Below the pieces are notes generated by a model. That model saw only the letters and a program-made list of their open reading frames with translations, searched no databases and was not told the origin of the DNA. The position numbers and the translations under genes were made by a program. Of a stretch of DNA of 59,826 bases, positions 21,047 through 29,849 are shown piece by piece. The stretch lies in assembly GCA_025355955.1 (NCBI GenBank), contig JANXYP010000006.1, forward strand, positions 1-59,826, read 5' to 3'. The first letter of the stretch is position 1. The number at the start of each line of letters is the position of its first letter. Source of the stretch: Chloroflexota bacterium (GTDB lineage: Bacteria; Chloroflexota; Chloroflexia; QHBQ01).

Positions 21047-21784
21047 CTAGAGCGCAGGTACCGGGCGGAGCGCTTGTGCGCCGTACCAGGCGTGTTCGAT
21101 GCCGCGCATAAGCAGGGCGCAATCAAAGGTGCAGGTGCCTGGCGGAAACTGCTTAGGGTTGTCAAAAAAGCTGGACTCGACCTGCTGGATCGCGAGTGGC
21201 ACCACTTCCCAGTTGAAGGCGTGCAGCCGAATGCCCTGCAACGGACCACCGCTCTGCGCGGGCGAATAGCCGATGGACCCATGTTCGAAGAAGGCGGAGG
21301 CTTCCGCTACTGTCTTGAAGACCGATGTGGATGGTAGGGCCTCGGCGATATCGGCCTCGACCACGACATGGGTGCGCTGATCATCACTGTCCAGCGCCAC
21401 GAAGAAATGTTTGGCCTGTTCGGCCACGCGGAAGTGGGCGTGCTGGTGGAAACCGGGAACGATGCGGCCACCCAGCCAGGTATTCAGCCGTGAGGCAGTA
21501 TCGCGACGGGGGATATAAACCCCCTCATGCCGCTGACCCTGTTCATCCCACTCGACGGCGATGCGATGGGCGGCGTTTTCCGAGCTGACACCCAGGAATG
21601 CGGGGATGCCGCGTGGGCGCAGATGCGCCAGGCGGATCAGGCAAATGCCCGCGATACCACTGCCCTGCACCAACTTGGGGCGGAACGGCGATGGCAAGAT
21701 CGCGGCAAGCACATCGGGGTCGACCCGATAGTTGACCAGGATACGTCGGTCAATCACGCCGCGCATGGCGGGAAAAAGCATCAT
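21047..21784 (-). CDS. DUF2071 / YqjF-like family protein
   Basis: RRILVNYRVDPDVLAAILPSPFRPKLVQGSGIAGICLIRL. Confidence 0.75.
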   Translation of the reverse strand: MMLFPAMRGVIDRRILVNYRVDPDVLAAILPSPFRPKLVQGSGIAGICLIRLAHLRPRGIPAFLGVSSENAAHRIAVEWDEQGQRHEGVYIPRRDTASRLNTWLGGRIVPGFHQHAHFRVAEQAKHFFVALDSDDQRTHVVVEADIAEALPSTSVFKTVAEASAFFEHGSIGYSPAQSGGPLQGIRLHAFNWEVVPLAIQQVESSFFDNPKQFPPGTCTFDCALLMRGIEHAWYGAQALRPVPAL

Positions 21785-22046
21785 ATCATTGCCTCCATTG
21801 CTGATCTAACGCTCGCCCGGGGCAAAATGAATGTTCGGCAGCCCACGGGAGGCGGGACTAATATAACAGCAGCGGTAGCGTTGGGCTTCAATGCACTTAA
21901 CTGTTGGGTTGGAGATCGCAACCAATACATTGTAACATAAATAACAAACAAACACAAAATTAGAGCAGCGAGTTGAGGCACCGAAGACGCGGAAAAAGAT
22001 GGGGAAGACGCGGAAAATTGTCGTCGGCGGCAGGGTGTGCGATAAT

Positions 22047-22135
22047 ACCAATTAGCCGTGGTGCCGCTATAGTTTCTGTAGGGGCGAACCGTTGTTCGCC
22101 CTGGCCCAATTTAACTATCTGCTCGGCTAATTGGT
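22047..22135. mobile_element. MITE-like element B3, second copy
   Basis: taaTACCAATTAGCCG..core..CGGCTAATTGGTAtaa. Confidence 0.65.
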
Positions 22136-22294
22136 ATAAGATAATTGATAGGCATTGCAAAGACCTCCTGTGGTGTAATGGTTGTGGTAAAACCCATCTC
22201 ACCTCAGAAGGTCTCTTTTTACATCCCTAAAATACGGGATGACTGTGTGATCCGCATTGCCGAGGTACCGGGATGCCTATGCGATGGGCATCTC

Positions 22295-23338
22295 TTATTT
22301 CACGTTGTTCACGAACTCGTTGGTAAACGTCTTGCCCAGGTCAATGGTTGCCGCTTTGACATCCGGGTTGATCTGCTGCTCGAACTTCAGCACAAACGGC
22401 GGCCCGCTGTCCGGCATCTTCCCGTCTGGGCTGTACATGGCGAACTGGTTAGTCAGTGCAGTGACGTAGAGGGTTTTATCGCCAGCGTAGTAGTCTGCGG
22501 GCATCTTGTCCGCCACTTCCTGCGGCGTGTGTGTGTTGATCCACTTGAGCGTCTTCACGTAGGCATTCACCAGCCGCTGCACCAGATCCTTGTGGGCGGC
22601 AACATAGTCCGCCTTCATGAACACGCAGATAAAGGGGTAGTCGGAACCGAGAGCGGCGCGGGTAGCATCGGGCGTGCGTAGGTCAATCAGCACCTTGGCA
22701 TCCCCAGTCTTAAGCAGGCGGGAGATAGTCGGCTCTGTGGTCATGCCTGCGTCGATCTTGCCCTGCTTGATACCCGCGATGAAGGTATCACCCGCGCCAA
22801 CAGGCACGAACTGCACCTGATCGGCCGCGATGCCCTTCTGGCTAAGCATATACTGGGTTAGGGTTTGCGTGCCTGAGCCAAGTTCCGTGACACCCAGGTT
22901 CTTGCCTTTGAGGTCGTTAATTGACTTAATCGTGTCGGCCGCTTTGCTGGAGACCATCTCCGCCTCGCCGGGTGAGATCAAGAGTTGGACAACTTCGACA
23001 ATTCCTTTGCCCTTCGCCTGCAGCTCGAGGGTGTGGTTGTAGGATCCGGACCCCGCATCTACGCCGCCCGATAGAACTTCCGTCTCCGCAGACTGGCCGG
23101 AGGCTTCGTCTATCAGATCAACCTGGAGGTTCTGCTCGTCAAAGTAGCCGAGCTGCTGCGTCAGCATATTGGGCAAGTAAATCTGCTTGCTCATCCCACC
23201 AACCAGGATTTTGATATGATCCTTCTGGGCGACAGGGGTGGTGCCAGTTCCCGCATCCGTCCCGCAGCTACTCAGGGTCAGGATTAGGACCAGGATGGTG
23301 CCGACTGCGGGGCCGACTCGTCGTTTCATGTGCGGCAT
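22295..23338 (-). CDS. NitT/TauT-type ABC transporter substrate-binding lipoprotein (SsuA/THI5-like)
   Basis: Lipobox-like LTLSSCG; GGMSKQIYLPNMLTQQLGYFDEQNLQVDLID; DLKGKNLGVTELGSGT. Confidence 0.82.
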   Translation of the reverse strand: MPHMKRRVGPAVGTILVLILTLSSCGTDAGTGTTPVAQKDHIKILVGGMSKQIYLPNMLTQQLGYFDEQNLQVDLIDEASGQSAETEVLSGGVDAGSGSYNHTLELQAKGKGIVEVVQLLISPGEAEMVSSKAADTIKSINDLKGKNLGVTELGSGTQTLTQYMLSQKGIAADQVQFVPVGAGDTFIAGIKQGKIDAGMTTEPTISRLLKTGDAKVLIDLRTPDATRAALGSDYPFICVFMKADYVAAHKDLVQRLVNAYVKTLKWINTHTPQEVADKMPADYYAGDKTLYVTALTNQFAMYSPDGKMPDSGPPFVLKFEQQINPDVKAATIDLGKTFTNEFVNNVK

Positions 23339-23357
23339 ATGCTTCACTATTCCTTTC

Positions 23358-24233
23358 TTAGATCGATACATCAGTAATTGTATTAGGCCGCCAGCGGATC
23401 AGGCGATTCTCCAACGCCGTGATTATGGCCTCGGCAGTCAAGGATATAGCGGCAAGAATCACCATCGCTGCGAAGACACCGTTGGCATTGAAGGTGTTCT
23501 GGGCCGTGGAGATCAGCAAACCAAGTCCCTTGAGCGCCCCCAGATATTCCCCTACCACAGCGCCTACCAGCGCAAAGCTGAAGCTGGTGTGCAGGCTTGC
23601 AATGATCCAGGATAGGGCTGATGGAATGATGATCTCGGTCGCAAGTTGGCGCGAATTGGCTCCCAAAATCCGCGCATTGGCGATCAGGTTGCGGTCAACC
23701 TCGCGCACACCCTGGAAAGCATTGAAGAAGACGATAAAGAAGACGAGGACGACGGCCAGGGCGATCTTGGAGCCAATGCCCAGCCCCAGGGAGATAGCGA
23801 AGATCGAGCCGAGCACTATGCGCGGAATCGAATTCGCTACTTTAATGTAAGGGCTTAGAATGTCGGCCAAGAGCCTGCTGCGCCCAAGCGCCACACCGAA
23901 AACGACACCTAGCACAACCCCAATCAGAAAGCCGATGACCGCCTCTTCCAGGGTGACTGCGATCTGCTGCCAGAGCGGCCCCTGTGCCGTACCCTGCGTG
24001 ATCCAAGTCCAGATCTGTTGTACGATCGCGGTAGGCTGGCCGAAAAAGAAAGCATCGATCCAGCCGATGCGCGCTCCCAGCTCCCAGCCCCCGATGATTA
24101 CGATCAGAAGCAATACCCGCAAGCTAGTTACGATGATGCGGTAGCGCCGGGCTGCAGTGCTGGCAATCCATACTGGCTCATCGTCCGCAAGGTCAGTGCT
24201 GTCAACTGATGGTGCGTTTTTTATCGCGTTCAT
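23358..24233 (-). CDS. ABC transporter permease (SsuC/TauC-like)
   Basis: ANSIPRIVLGSIFAISLGLGIGSKIALAVVLVFFIVFFNAFQGVREVD. Confidence 0.85.
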   Translation of the reverse strand: MNAIKNAPSVDSTDLADDEPVWIASTAARRYRIIVTSLRVLLLIVIIGGWELGARIGWIDAFFFGQPTAIVQQIWTWITQGTAQGPLWQQIAVTLEEAVIGFLIGVVLGVVFGVALGRSRLLADILSPYIKVANSIPRIVLGSIFAISLGLGIGSKIALAVVLVFFIVFFNAFQGVREVDRNLIANARILGANSRQLATEIIIPSALSWIIASLHTSFSFALVGAVVGEYLGALKGLGLLISTAQNTFNANGVFAAMVILAAISLTAEAIITALENRLIRWRPNTITDVSI

Positions 24234-25083
24234 AGCTCACCATAACCTCGTCGCGCAGCGCGCCCCAGATTTCCTGATATAGCTGCACAAACCGCGGCGC
24301 GAAGCGGATCTCTGCCACCTGGCGCGGTCGGGGTAGGTCAATGGTATAGATGCCTTTGACCGTAGCTGGCCCTGCCGTCAGCACACACACCCGATCGGCC
24401 AGGGCGATTGCCTCCTCCAGATCGTGCGTTACGAACACCACCGAGGCAGAGGTGCTAGCCCAGAGCGCGAGCAACTCATCCTCCATCAGCGCACGGGTCT
24501 GCACGTCCAGGGCGCTGAATGGTTCATCCATCAACAGGATTTGAGGGCCGGTAATCAGCGTTTGGGCGAGGGCAACCCGCTTACGCATTCCACCCGATAG
24601 CTGGTGCGGGTAGTAATACTCGAACCCGCTTAGGCCAACCCGGCTAATCCAGTCGCCAGCGCGCTCAATCGCCTCGGTTTTTGACATACCGCGAAACAAG
24701 GGGCCAGCCGCAACGTTCTGCAGCACATTCTTCCAGGGAAAGATGGCATCAGTCTGAAACATATAGCCAATGCGGGCATCGATGCCTTTGACGGGTTGGC
24801 CCATTAGCAACACCTCTCCGGCGCTGGCGGGTTCCAGTCCGGCGATGAGGGCCAGGGTTGTAGATTTCCCGCAGCCAGTGGGGCCGACCACGGCGCAGAA
24901 CTCGCCGGGCTGGACGCTTATGTTGAGATTCCGCAGGGCTGTGTAAGCGGAGCCGGTAGGCGTGCGGAATCGCTTGTACACACCCCGCAGCTGAATGGCC
25001 GGGTCAGTTGGGATGTCGGGCATCGGCAACCTCCGCAAAAAGATCCGGGCTGGCCCGATCAGTGCAGGCTCTGCGCTCATCAT
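24202..25083 (-). CDS. ABC transporter ATP-binding protein (NitT/TauT type); start may be internal at 25023
   Basis: GPTGCGKSTTLALIAGL, LSGGMRKRVALAQTLITGPQILLMDEPFSALD. Confidence 0.88.
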   Translation of the reverse strand: MMSAEPALIGPARIFLRRLPMPDIPTDPAIQLRGVYKRFRTPTGSAYTALRNLNISVQPGEFCAVVGPTGCGKSTTLALIAGLEPASAGEVLLMGQPVKGIDARIGYMFQTDAIFPWKNVLQNVAAGPLFRGMSKTEAIERAGDWISRVGLSGFEYYYPHQLSGGMRKRVALAQTLITGPQILLMDEPFSALDVQTRALMEDELLALWASTSASVVFVTHDLEEAIALADRVCVLTAGPATVKGIYTIDLPRPRQVAEIRFAPRFVQLYQEIWGALRDEVMVSYERDKKRTIS

Positions 25084-25199
25084 AGCCGAAGCGGCATAAC
25101 TAGTGGTAAGTATAGGGAAACGTGTGGAACTCTAGCTCTTATTATATATTAATTAGAATAATTACGCAACACCTTTTGCCATCAATTTAAGTCCTGTTG

Positions 25200-27425
25200 C
25201 TATTCCCGCTGCAGATGCACGATCAGCACGGCAATATCCGCCGGGTTGACCCCCGCGAGGCGGGCGGCCTGGCCCAGGGTGGCGGGGCGCATCTGCTGCA
25301 GCTTTTGCTGCGCTTCGCGGCGTAGTCCGGTCATGGCGAGATAGTCGAAGTCGGCGGGTAGACGGCGCTCCTCCATGCTGCGGGCGCGCTCCACCTCGAA
25401 GCGTTCGCGCTTGATGTAGCCAGCGTACTTGGCGATTAGCTCGACCTGCTCGACCACCTCCTGTTGGAGTTTTGAGTTTTGAGTTTTGAGTTTTGAGTTA
25501 AATGCTGAGTATTGGGCATTATCGGTAGGGGCGAACCGTTGTTCGCCCTGCATCCCGGCATCGGCATTATCGGTAGGGGCGAACCGTTGTTCGCCCTGCA
25601 TCCCAGCGCCGGCCTCATCTGTAGGGGCGAACCGTTGTTCGCCCAGCTCCCCCACCCAGCCTCCCTCGGTGGGGGATGGGTTTTCCTTATCTACAATCTG
25701 CAATCTATAATCTACAATCACTGGCAGCACATGGTAGGTTACATCCTGGCGCTTGAGGTAGTCCATTACGCTGCTGGCATGGGTGACGGGCGGGAAGCCA
25801 GCGGCGGTCAACGCCGCATTGAGGCCCGCGTTGGGGTTGATGCGTTCGCGGCTTAGGCGGGTGACGGTGGTGGCGATCAGTTCTCGCTTTAGCTCGACCG
25901 CTTCGTATTGCTGTTCGTCCAGCAGACCGAGGCGGTAGCCGATTGCGGCAAGGCGCAGGTCGGCGTTGTCAGTGCGTAGCAGGGTGCGATGCTCGGCGCG
26001 GGCGGTCATCAGGCGGTAGGGTTCGCGGAGCTCCTTGGTGGTGAGGTCATCGGCCATCACCCCGATGTACGCCAGGCTGCGCGGCAGGATAAGCAGTTCG
26101 CCGCGCTCAAGCTGCTCGATAGTCGCCCGCGCCTCAGTTGGCATATCCGTGTCGCGCACGGTGCGATTGGGCAACCCGCCAGCACGGAGCGCGGCGTTGA
26201 TGCCCGCAAGGATGCCCTGGCCTGCTGCCTCCTCGTAGCCGGAGGTGCCATTAATTTGCCCAGCGAGGAACAGGTTGGCGACCCGTTTGCTCTCCATGGT
26301 CGCCTGCAATTCGCTGGCTTGCACTGCATCATACTCTACCGCGTAGCCGTTACGCATAACCTCGACGTGGCGCAAAGCCGGGATGGTACGTAGCATTGCC
26401 AGTTGCACATCTTCGGGCAGGCTGGTGTTCGCGCCCTGCACGTATACCTCGTTGGTCTGCCAGCCTTCCGGCTCCAGGTATAGCTGCTGCCGCTCCTTTT
26501 CGGGGAAGCGCGTTACCTTGTCCTCGATGCTGGGGCAATAGCGCGGTCCCACCCCTTCGATGATGCCGCTGAACATGGGGGCGCGGTCGATGTTGTCGCG
26601 GATCAGCTGATGGGTGTCGGCGTTGGTGTGGATCAGGTAGCAGGCCATCTGCGGTCGCCACTCGCTCGGCTGGGGGTTGGGATAGATGGGTAGCGGTTCG
26701 AGCATGGTCGGCGTGGTCGGCCAGTGGCTGAAGTGCAGCGGGGTGGGGCTGCCATACTGGGGGGCGGTTTGGCTGAAGTCCAGGCTACGCGCATCCACCC
26801 GTGGCGGGGTGCCGGTCTTGAGCCGCAGCAGCTTGAAGCCAAGGCTCTCCACCGTCTCGCCAAGTTCGACCGCAGGCGCTTCGCCAGCGCGACCGGCGGC
26901 CATGGTCATCTCGCCCATCACAATGCGTCCGCGCAGGAAGGTGCCAGTGGTCAGCACCACCGCAGTCGCATAATAGGTTACGCCGCCATTGGTGACAATG
27001 CCGCGCACGATGCGCCGCCCGTCTGCCTCACCAATGATCAGCTTGCTGACCATTGCCTGCTTGAGATAAAGGTTGGGTTGCTGCTCGACCGCCTGCTTCA
27101 TCGTGGCGGCGTAGAGGCGCTTGTCGCTCTGCGCCCTGAGCGCCTGCACCGCCGGGCCTTTGCCGGTGTTGAGGGTGCGGATCTGGATGAAGGTGCGATC
27201 GGTGACGCGGGCCATCTCGCCACCGAGCGCATCGAGTTCGCGCACTACATGGCCCTTAGCTGGCCCGCCGATGCTGGGGTTGCAGGGCATCAGCGCGACG
27301 GTATCAAGGTTGGCGGTGAGCAGCAGGGTCCGCCGTCCCATGCGGGCAGCGGCCAACGCGGCCTCGCAGCCTGCGTGTCCGCCCCCGATCACGATTACAT
27401 CGTAGTTGTCGGTGAGAGGTGGCAT
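25200..27425 (-). CDS. mnmG: tRNA uridine-5-carboxymethylaminomethyl modification protein MnmG/GidA with about 84-aa repeat-derived insertion
   Basis: DVIVIGGGHAGCEAALAAARMGRRTLLLT; MPCNPSIGGPAKGHVVRELDALGGEM; C-term EQVELIAKYAGYIKRE; insertion about 25466..25722. Confidence 0.95.
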   Translation of the reverse strand: MPPLTDNYDVIVIGGGHAGCEAALAAARMGRRTLLLTANLDTVALMPCNPSIGGPAKGHVVRELDALGGEMARVTDRTFIQIRTLNTGKGPAVQALRAQSDKRLYAATMKQAVEQQPNLYLKQAMVSKLIIGEADGRRIVRGIVTNGGVTYYATAVVLTTGTFLRGRIVMGEMTMAAGRAGEAPAVELGETVESLGFKLLRLKTGTPPRVDARSLDFSQTAPQYGSPTPLHFSHWPTTPTMLEPLPIYPNPQPSEWRPQMACYLIHTNADTHQLIRDNIDRAPMFSGIIEGVGPRYCPSIEDKVTRFPEKERQQLYLEPEGWQTNEVYVQGANTSLPEDVQLAMLRTIPALRHVEVMRNGYAVEYDAVQASELQATMESKRVANLFLAGQINGTSGYEEAAGQGILAGINAALRAGGLPNRTVRDTDMPTEARATIEQLERGELLILPRSLAYIGVMADDLTTKELREPYRLMTARAEHRTLLRTDNADLRLAAIGYRLGLLDEQQYEAVELKRELIATTVTRLSRERINPNAGLNAALTAAGFPPVTHASSVMDYLKRQDVTYHVLPVIVDYRLQIVDKENPSPTEGGWVGELGEQRFAPTDEAGAGMQGEQRFAPTDNADAGMQGEQRFAPTDNAQYSAFNSKLKTQNSKLQQEVVEQVELIAKYAGYIKRERFEVERARSMEERRLPADFDYLAMTGLRREAQQKLQQMRPATLGQAARLAGVNPADIAVLIVHLQRE
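25466..25722. repeat. Composite repeat insertion within mnmG: heptamers, 3x palindromic core (48-bp period), PSPTEGG-type palindrome, second heptamer array
   Basis: gagttttgagttttgag; gtaggggcgaaccgttgttcgccc at 25525, 25573, 25621; cccacccagcctccctcggtggggga; ctacaatctgcaatctataatctacaatc. Confidence 0.9.
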
Positions 27426-27763
27426 ATCGCCTTTGCTAACTTTAGCTCGGCTATAGTGTCGCTGCCGGTGCCAGCGTAGAAGCCATAGCGGTTGGCGATG
27501 CGCTCATAACCTGGGAAGGGATGTTCGTAGACCCAGGCGACGTTTTGTGCGGTGCCGTCGGCGCTGACCAGATCCACCCAGAAGCAGATCCCCTTGTACG
27601 AGCAGTTATAGGTTCGCTCCGTGACCTTCAGCATCTCCTTGTTCACCTTGTCGGGGTCGAAGTACCAGTAACCTTCAAAGCCAAAGACTTCCACTGGCTC
27701 GATGCCGCTTGCCAATATCGCACCACCCCGACGCTGGCTAATCGTTATTTTGCGCTCGCTCAT
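27395..27763 (-). CDS. DUF427 family protein
   Basis: EVFGFEGYWYFDPDKV...TYNCSYKGICFWVDL...NVAWVYEHPFPGYERIANRYGFYAG; start MSERKITIS at 27763; overlaps mnmG start. Confidence 0.8.
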   Translation of the reverse strand: MSERKITISQRRGGAILASGIEPVEVFGFEGYWYFDPDKVNKEMLKVTERTYNCSYKGICFWVDLVSADGTAQNVAWVYEHPFPGYERIANRYGFYAGTGSDTIAELKLAKAICHLSPTTTM

Positions 27764-27882
27764 TTTATATCCCCTTATTTGATGGTTGGCTGCCAATTAC
27801 ACTATTGCCCTCTTATTCTACCAATATCATAAGGGCAAGGTCAAGCTGGACAAAGCGGGACGGATGCGGTAAGCTATGCCCT

Positions 27883-28920
27883 ATGAACATCATTATCACC
27901 ACATCGCAGGTTCCGTTCGTGCGCGGGGGCAACGAGGCGCTGGTCGACGGCCTGAGGGATGCGCTGGCCGAGCGCGGGCATCGCGTGGATGTCGTGGCCC
28001 TGCCCTATCGCTGGTACCCGCACCATGAATTGGTCAAGAGCATGGCCGCCTGGCGGCTGCTCGATTTGAGCGAGAGCAATGGCGTGCCAGTTGACCTGGT
28101 GATCGCCACCAAGTTTCCCTCTTACCTGTCTGTTCACCCCAATCGCGCCCTCTGGCTGGTGCATCAGCACCGCCAGGCGTATGACTGGTACGGCACCCCC
28201 CTCAGCGATTTCGCCAACACCACGGAGGATAGGCGAGTACGCAAGATGGTGCAGCAGGCGGATCGGCTCGGTATCGGCGGCACCCCCGCCAGCCACCGCT
28301 TTGCGATCAGCCGCAACGTGGCGGGCAGGCTGCAGCGCTACAATGGCTTCACCGCCCAGCCGCTCTATCCACCACTGGCCCACGATCGCTGGCAGGTGGG
28401 CGACTATGGCGATTACATCGTGTTCGTCAATCGGCTCGATGCAGCCAAGCGACCGGCACTGCTGCTGGACGCGCTTGAGCAGGTGCCGGAGGCAAAAGCG
28501 GTGGTCGCAGGCAGCGGCCCGCTGCTTGAGTCGCTGCGGAAAAGGGTGGCGGATGGGCCACTGCAAGGGCGGGTCTCACTGCCTGGCTACGTCAGCGAGG
28601 AGCGTAAGATTGAGTTGCTGGCAAATGCCCGCGCCGTCTACTACGCGCCAGTGGATGAGGATTACGGCTTCAGCACCCTGGAGGGGATGGCGAGCGCCCG
28701 CCCCATCGTCACCACTGATGATGCGGGCGGCGTGTTGGAGTTCGTGCGCGACGGCGCGAACGGCCTGGTCAGCCCCCCCGATGTCATCGCGCTTGCCGCC
28801 AACATTCGCCGCCTGTATGCGGAAACGGAACTAGCCGCCACGCTCGGTCAGCAAGGGCTAGCCGATTATCGTGCCGCCGATATTAGCTGGGACAAGGTGA
28901 TTGCTGCGCTGCTGGGTTGA
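27883..28920 (+). CDS. Glycosyltransferase family 4 protein
   Basis: MNIIITTSQVPFVRGGNEALVDGLRDALAERGHRV; VNRLDAAKRPALLLDAL; YYAPVDEDYGFSTLEGMASARPIV. Confidence 0.88.
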   Translation: MNIIITTSQVPFVRGGNEALVDGLRDALAERGHRVDVVALPYRWYPHHELVKSMAAWRLLDLSESNGVPVDLVIATKFPSYLSVHPNRALWLVHQHRQAYDWYGTPLSDFANTTEDRRVRKMVQQADRLGIGGTPASHRFAISRNVAGRLQRYNGFTAQPLYPPLAHDRWQVGDYGDYIVFVNRLDAAKRPALLLDALEQVPEAKAVVAGSGPLLESLRKRVADGPLQGRVSLPGYVSEERKIELLANARAVYYAPVDEDYGFSTLEGMASARPIVTTDDAGGVLEFVRDGANGLVSPPDVIALAANIRRLYAETELAATLGQQGLADYRAADISWDKVIAALLG

Positions 28921-28932
28921 GATATAAAGAAT

Positions 28933-28957
28933 GAGGGCGCACATCAGTGCGCCCTCG
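28933..28957. terminator. Palindrome between convergent genes, likely bidirectional terminator
   Basis: gagggcgcacatcagtgcgccctcg just 3' of the GT4 stop codon. Confidence 0.45.
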
Positions 28958-28984
28958 TGTCTCTATTGTTTGGTGCTGGTCTGT

Positions 28985-29503
28985 TTAGCCCCGCTTGGTT
29001 ACGCTCTCGCCTTCGCCTTGCTCAGGCGCATTGTGCTGCCAGTGGCGATGCCCGAACGGGCCGTGAAAGTGTTCACCGCTGCGGCGTTGGCCGGGGTGTT
29101 CGCCCCAGCCTTGCGGGCCAGTGGGCGGGCCGCCCCAGGGCCGACCCCCGCCGAAGCGCGGGCCAGCGAACGGGCCACGGAAGCCCCACCAGCCACCGCC
29201 GAAGCGATAGCCGGGGCCGCCCTGTCCAGGGCCGAAGCCAGGACGTGGGCCGGGGCCGAAGCCGTGGCCTTGACCGCCGGGGCCAAAGCTGGGGCGACCC
29301 TGCCAACCACCGCGTCCTTGCTGCTCACGGGCCTGCCGCCAGTCGTTGATGCCAGCGGCCTGCTCCTCATCTACCTCGCCGTCCTTGACCGCCTGGGTCA
29401 GCGTGTCTTGCCACGCTTGCTTGCGGGCCTCGTCCAGCTTTTCGCGGCTGATGCCGAGAGTGTCGGCCAGCTTCTGCCAGTATGTATCTCTGTTGAATGC
29501 CAT
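28985..29503 (-). CDS. Hypothetical protein with Gly/Pro/Phe-rich low-complexity C-terminal region
   Basis: MAFNRDTYWQKLADTLGISREKLDEARKQAWQDTLTQAVKDGEVDEEQAAGI; repeated GFGPGP segments. Confidence 0.6.
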   Translation of the reverse strand: MAFNRDTYWQKLADTLGISREKLDEARKQAWQDTLTQAVKDGEVDEEQAAGINDWRQAREQQGRGGWQGRPSFGPGGQGHGFGPGPRPGFGPGQGGPGYRFGGGWWGFRGPFAGPRFGGGRPWGGPPTGPQGWGEHPGQRRSGEHFHGPFGHRHWQHNAPEQGEGESVTKRG

Positions 29504-29689
29504 AGGTATTGTACCTCTTTCTGTATATAATAAGCGCTCTCTTGTATAGGCGCTTTACGGTTAGTCTAAGGGAACGCTGCAGTCATCCCCATGCTAGATT
29601 ATACCGCTGCACTGCGCCACTTGTTTCGCTGGCGGCCGGAATCTAACACGCTTCTAACACCAATACGTCATGATGCTGGTGGAAAACGG

Positions 29690-29849
29690 ATGGGCGCGGA
29701 TTTATCGCGCATCTACGGAAAACACCATCTCCTTGCTGAGTAGGTGTAAATTGCACCAGGGCGGGCGGCCGCCCGCACCTACGGTTGGTGTGGACATTGC
29801 TGGCGCTGCACCAGGGCGGGCAGCCGCCCGCCCCTACGATTGGTGTGGT
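29690..29849. repeat. Array of variant palindromes, two near-identical direct copies
   Basis: gcaccagggcgggcggccgcccgcacctacggttggtgtgg and gcaccagggcgggcagccgcccgcccctacgattggtgtgg. Confidence 0.8.

Noticed and set aside
25525-25644. Three 24-bp repeats at exact 48-bp spacing resembling a mini CRISPR array
   Set aside because: The spacers are near-identical, the region is in frame inside mnmG, and the same palindrome is dispersed throughout the window; it is a tandemly repeated palindromic core, not CRISPR.
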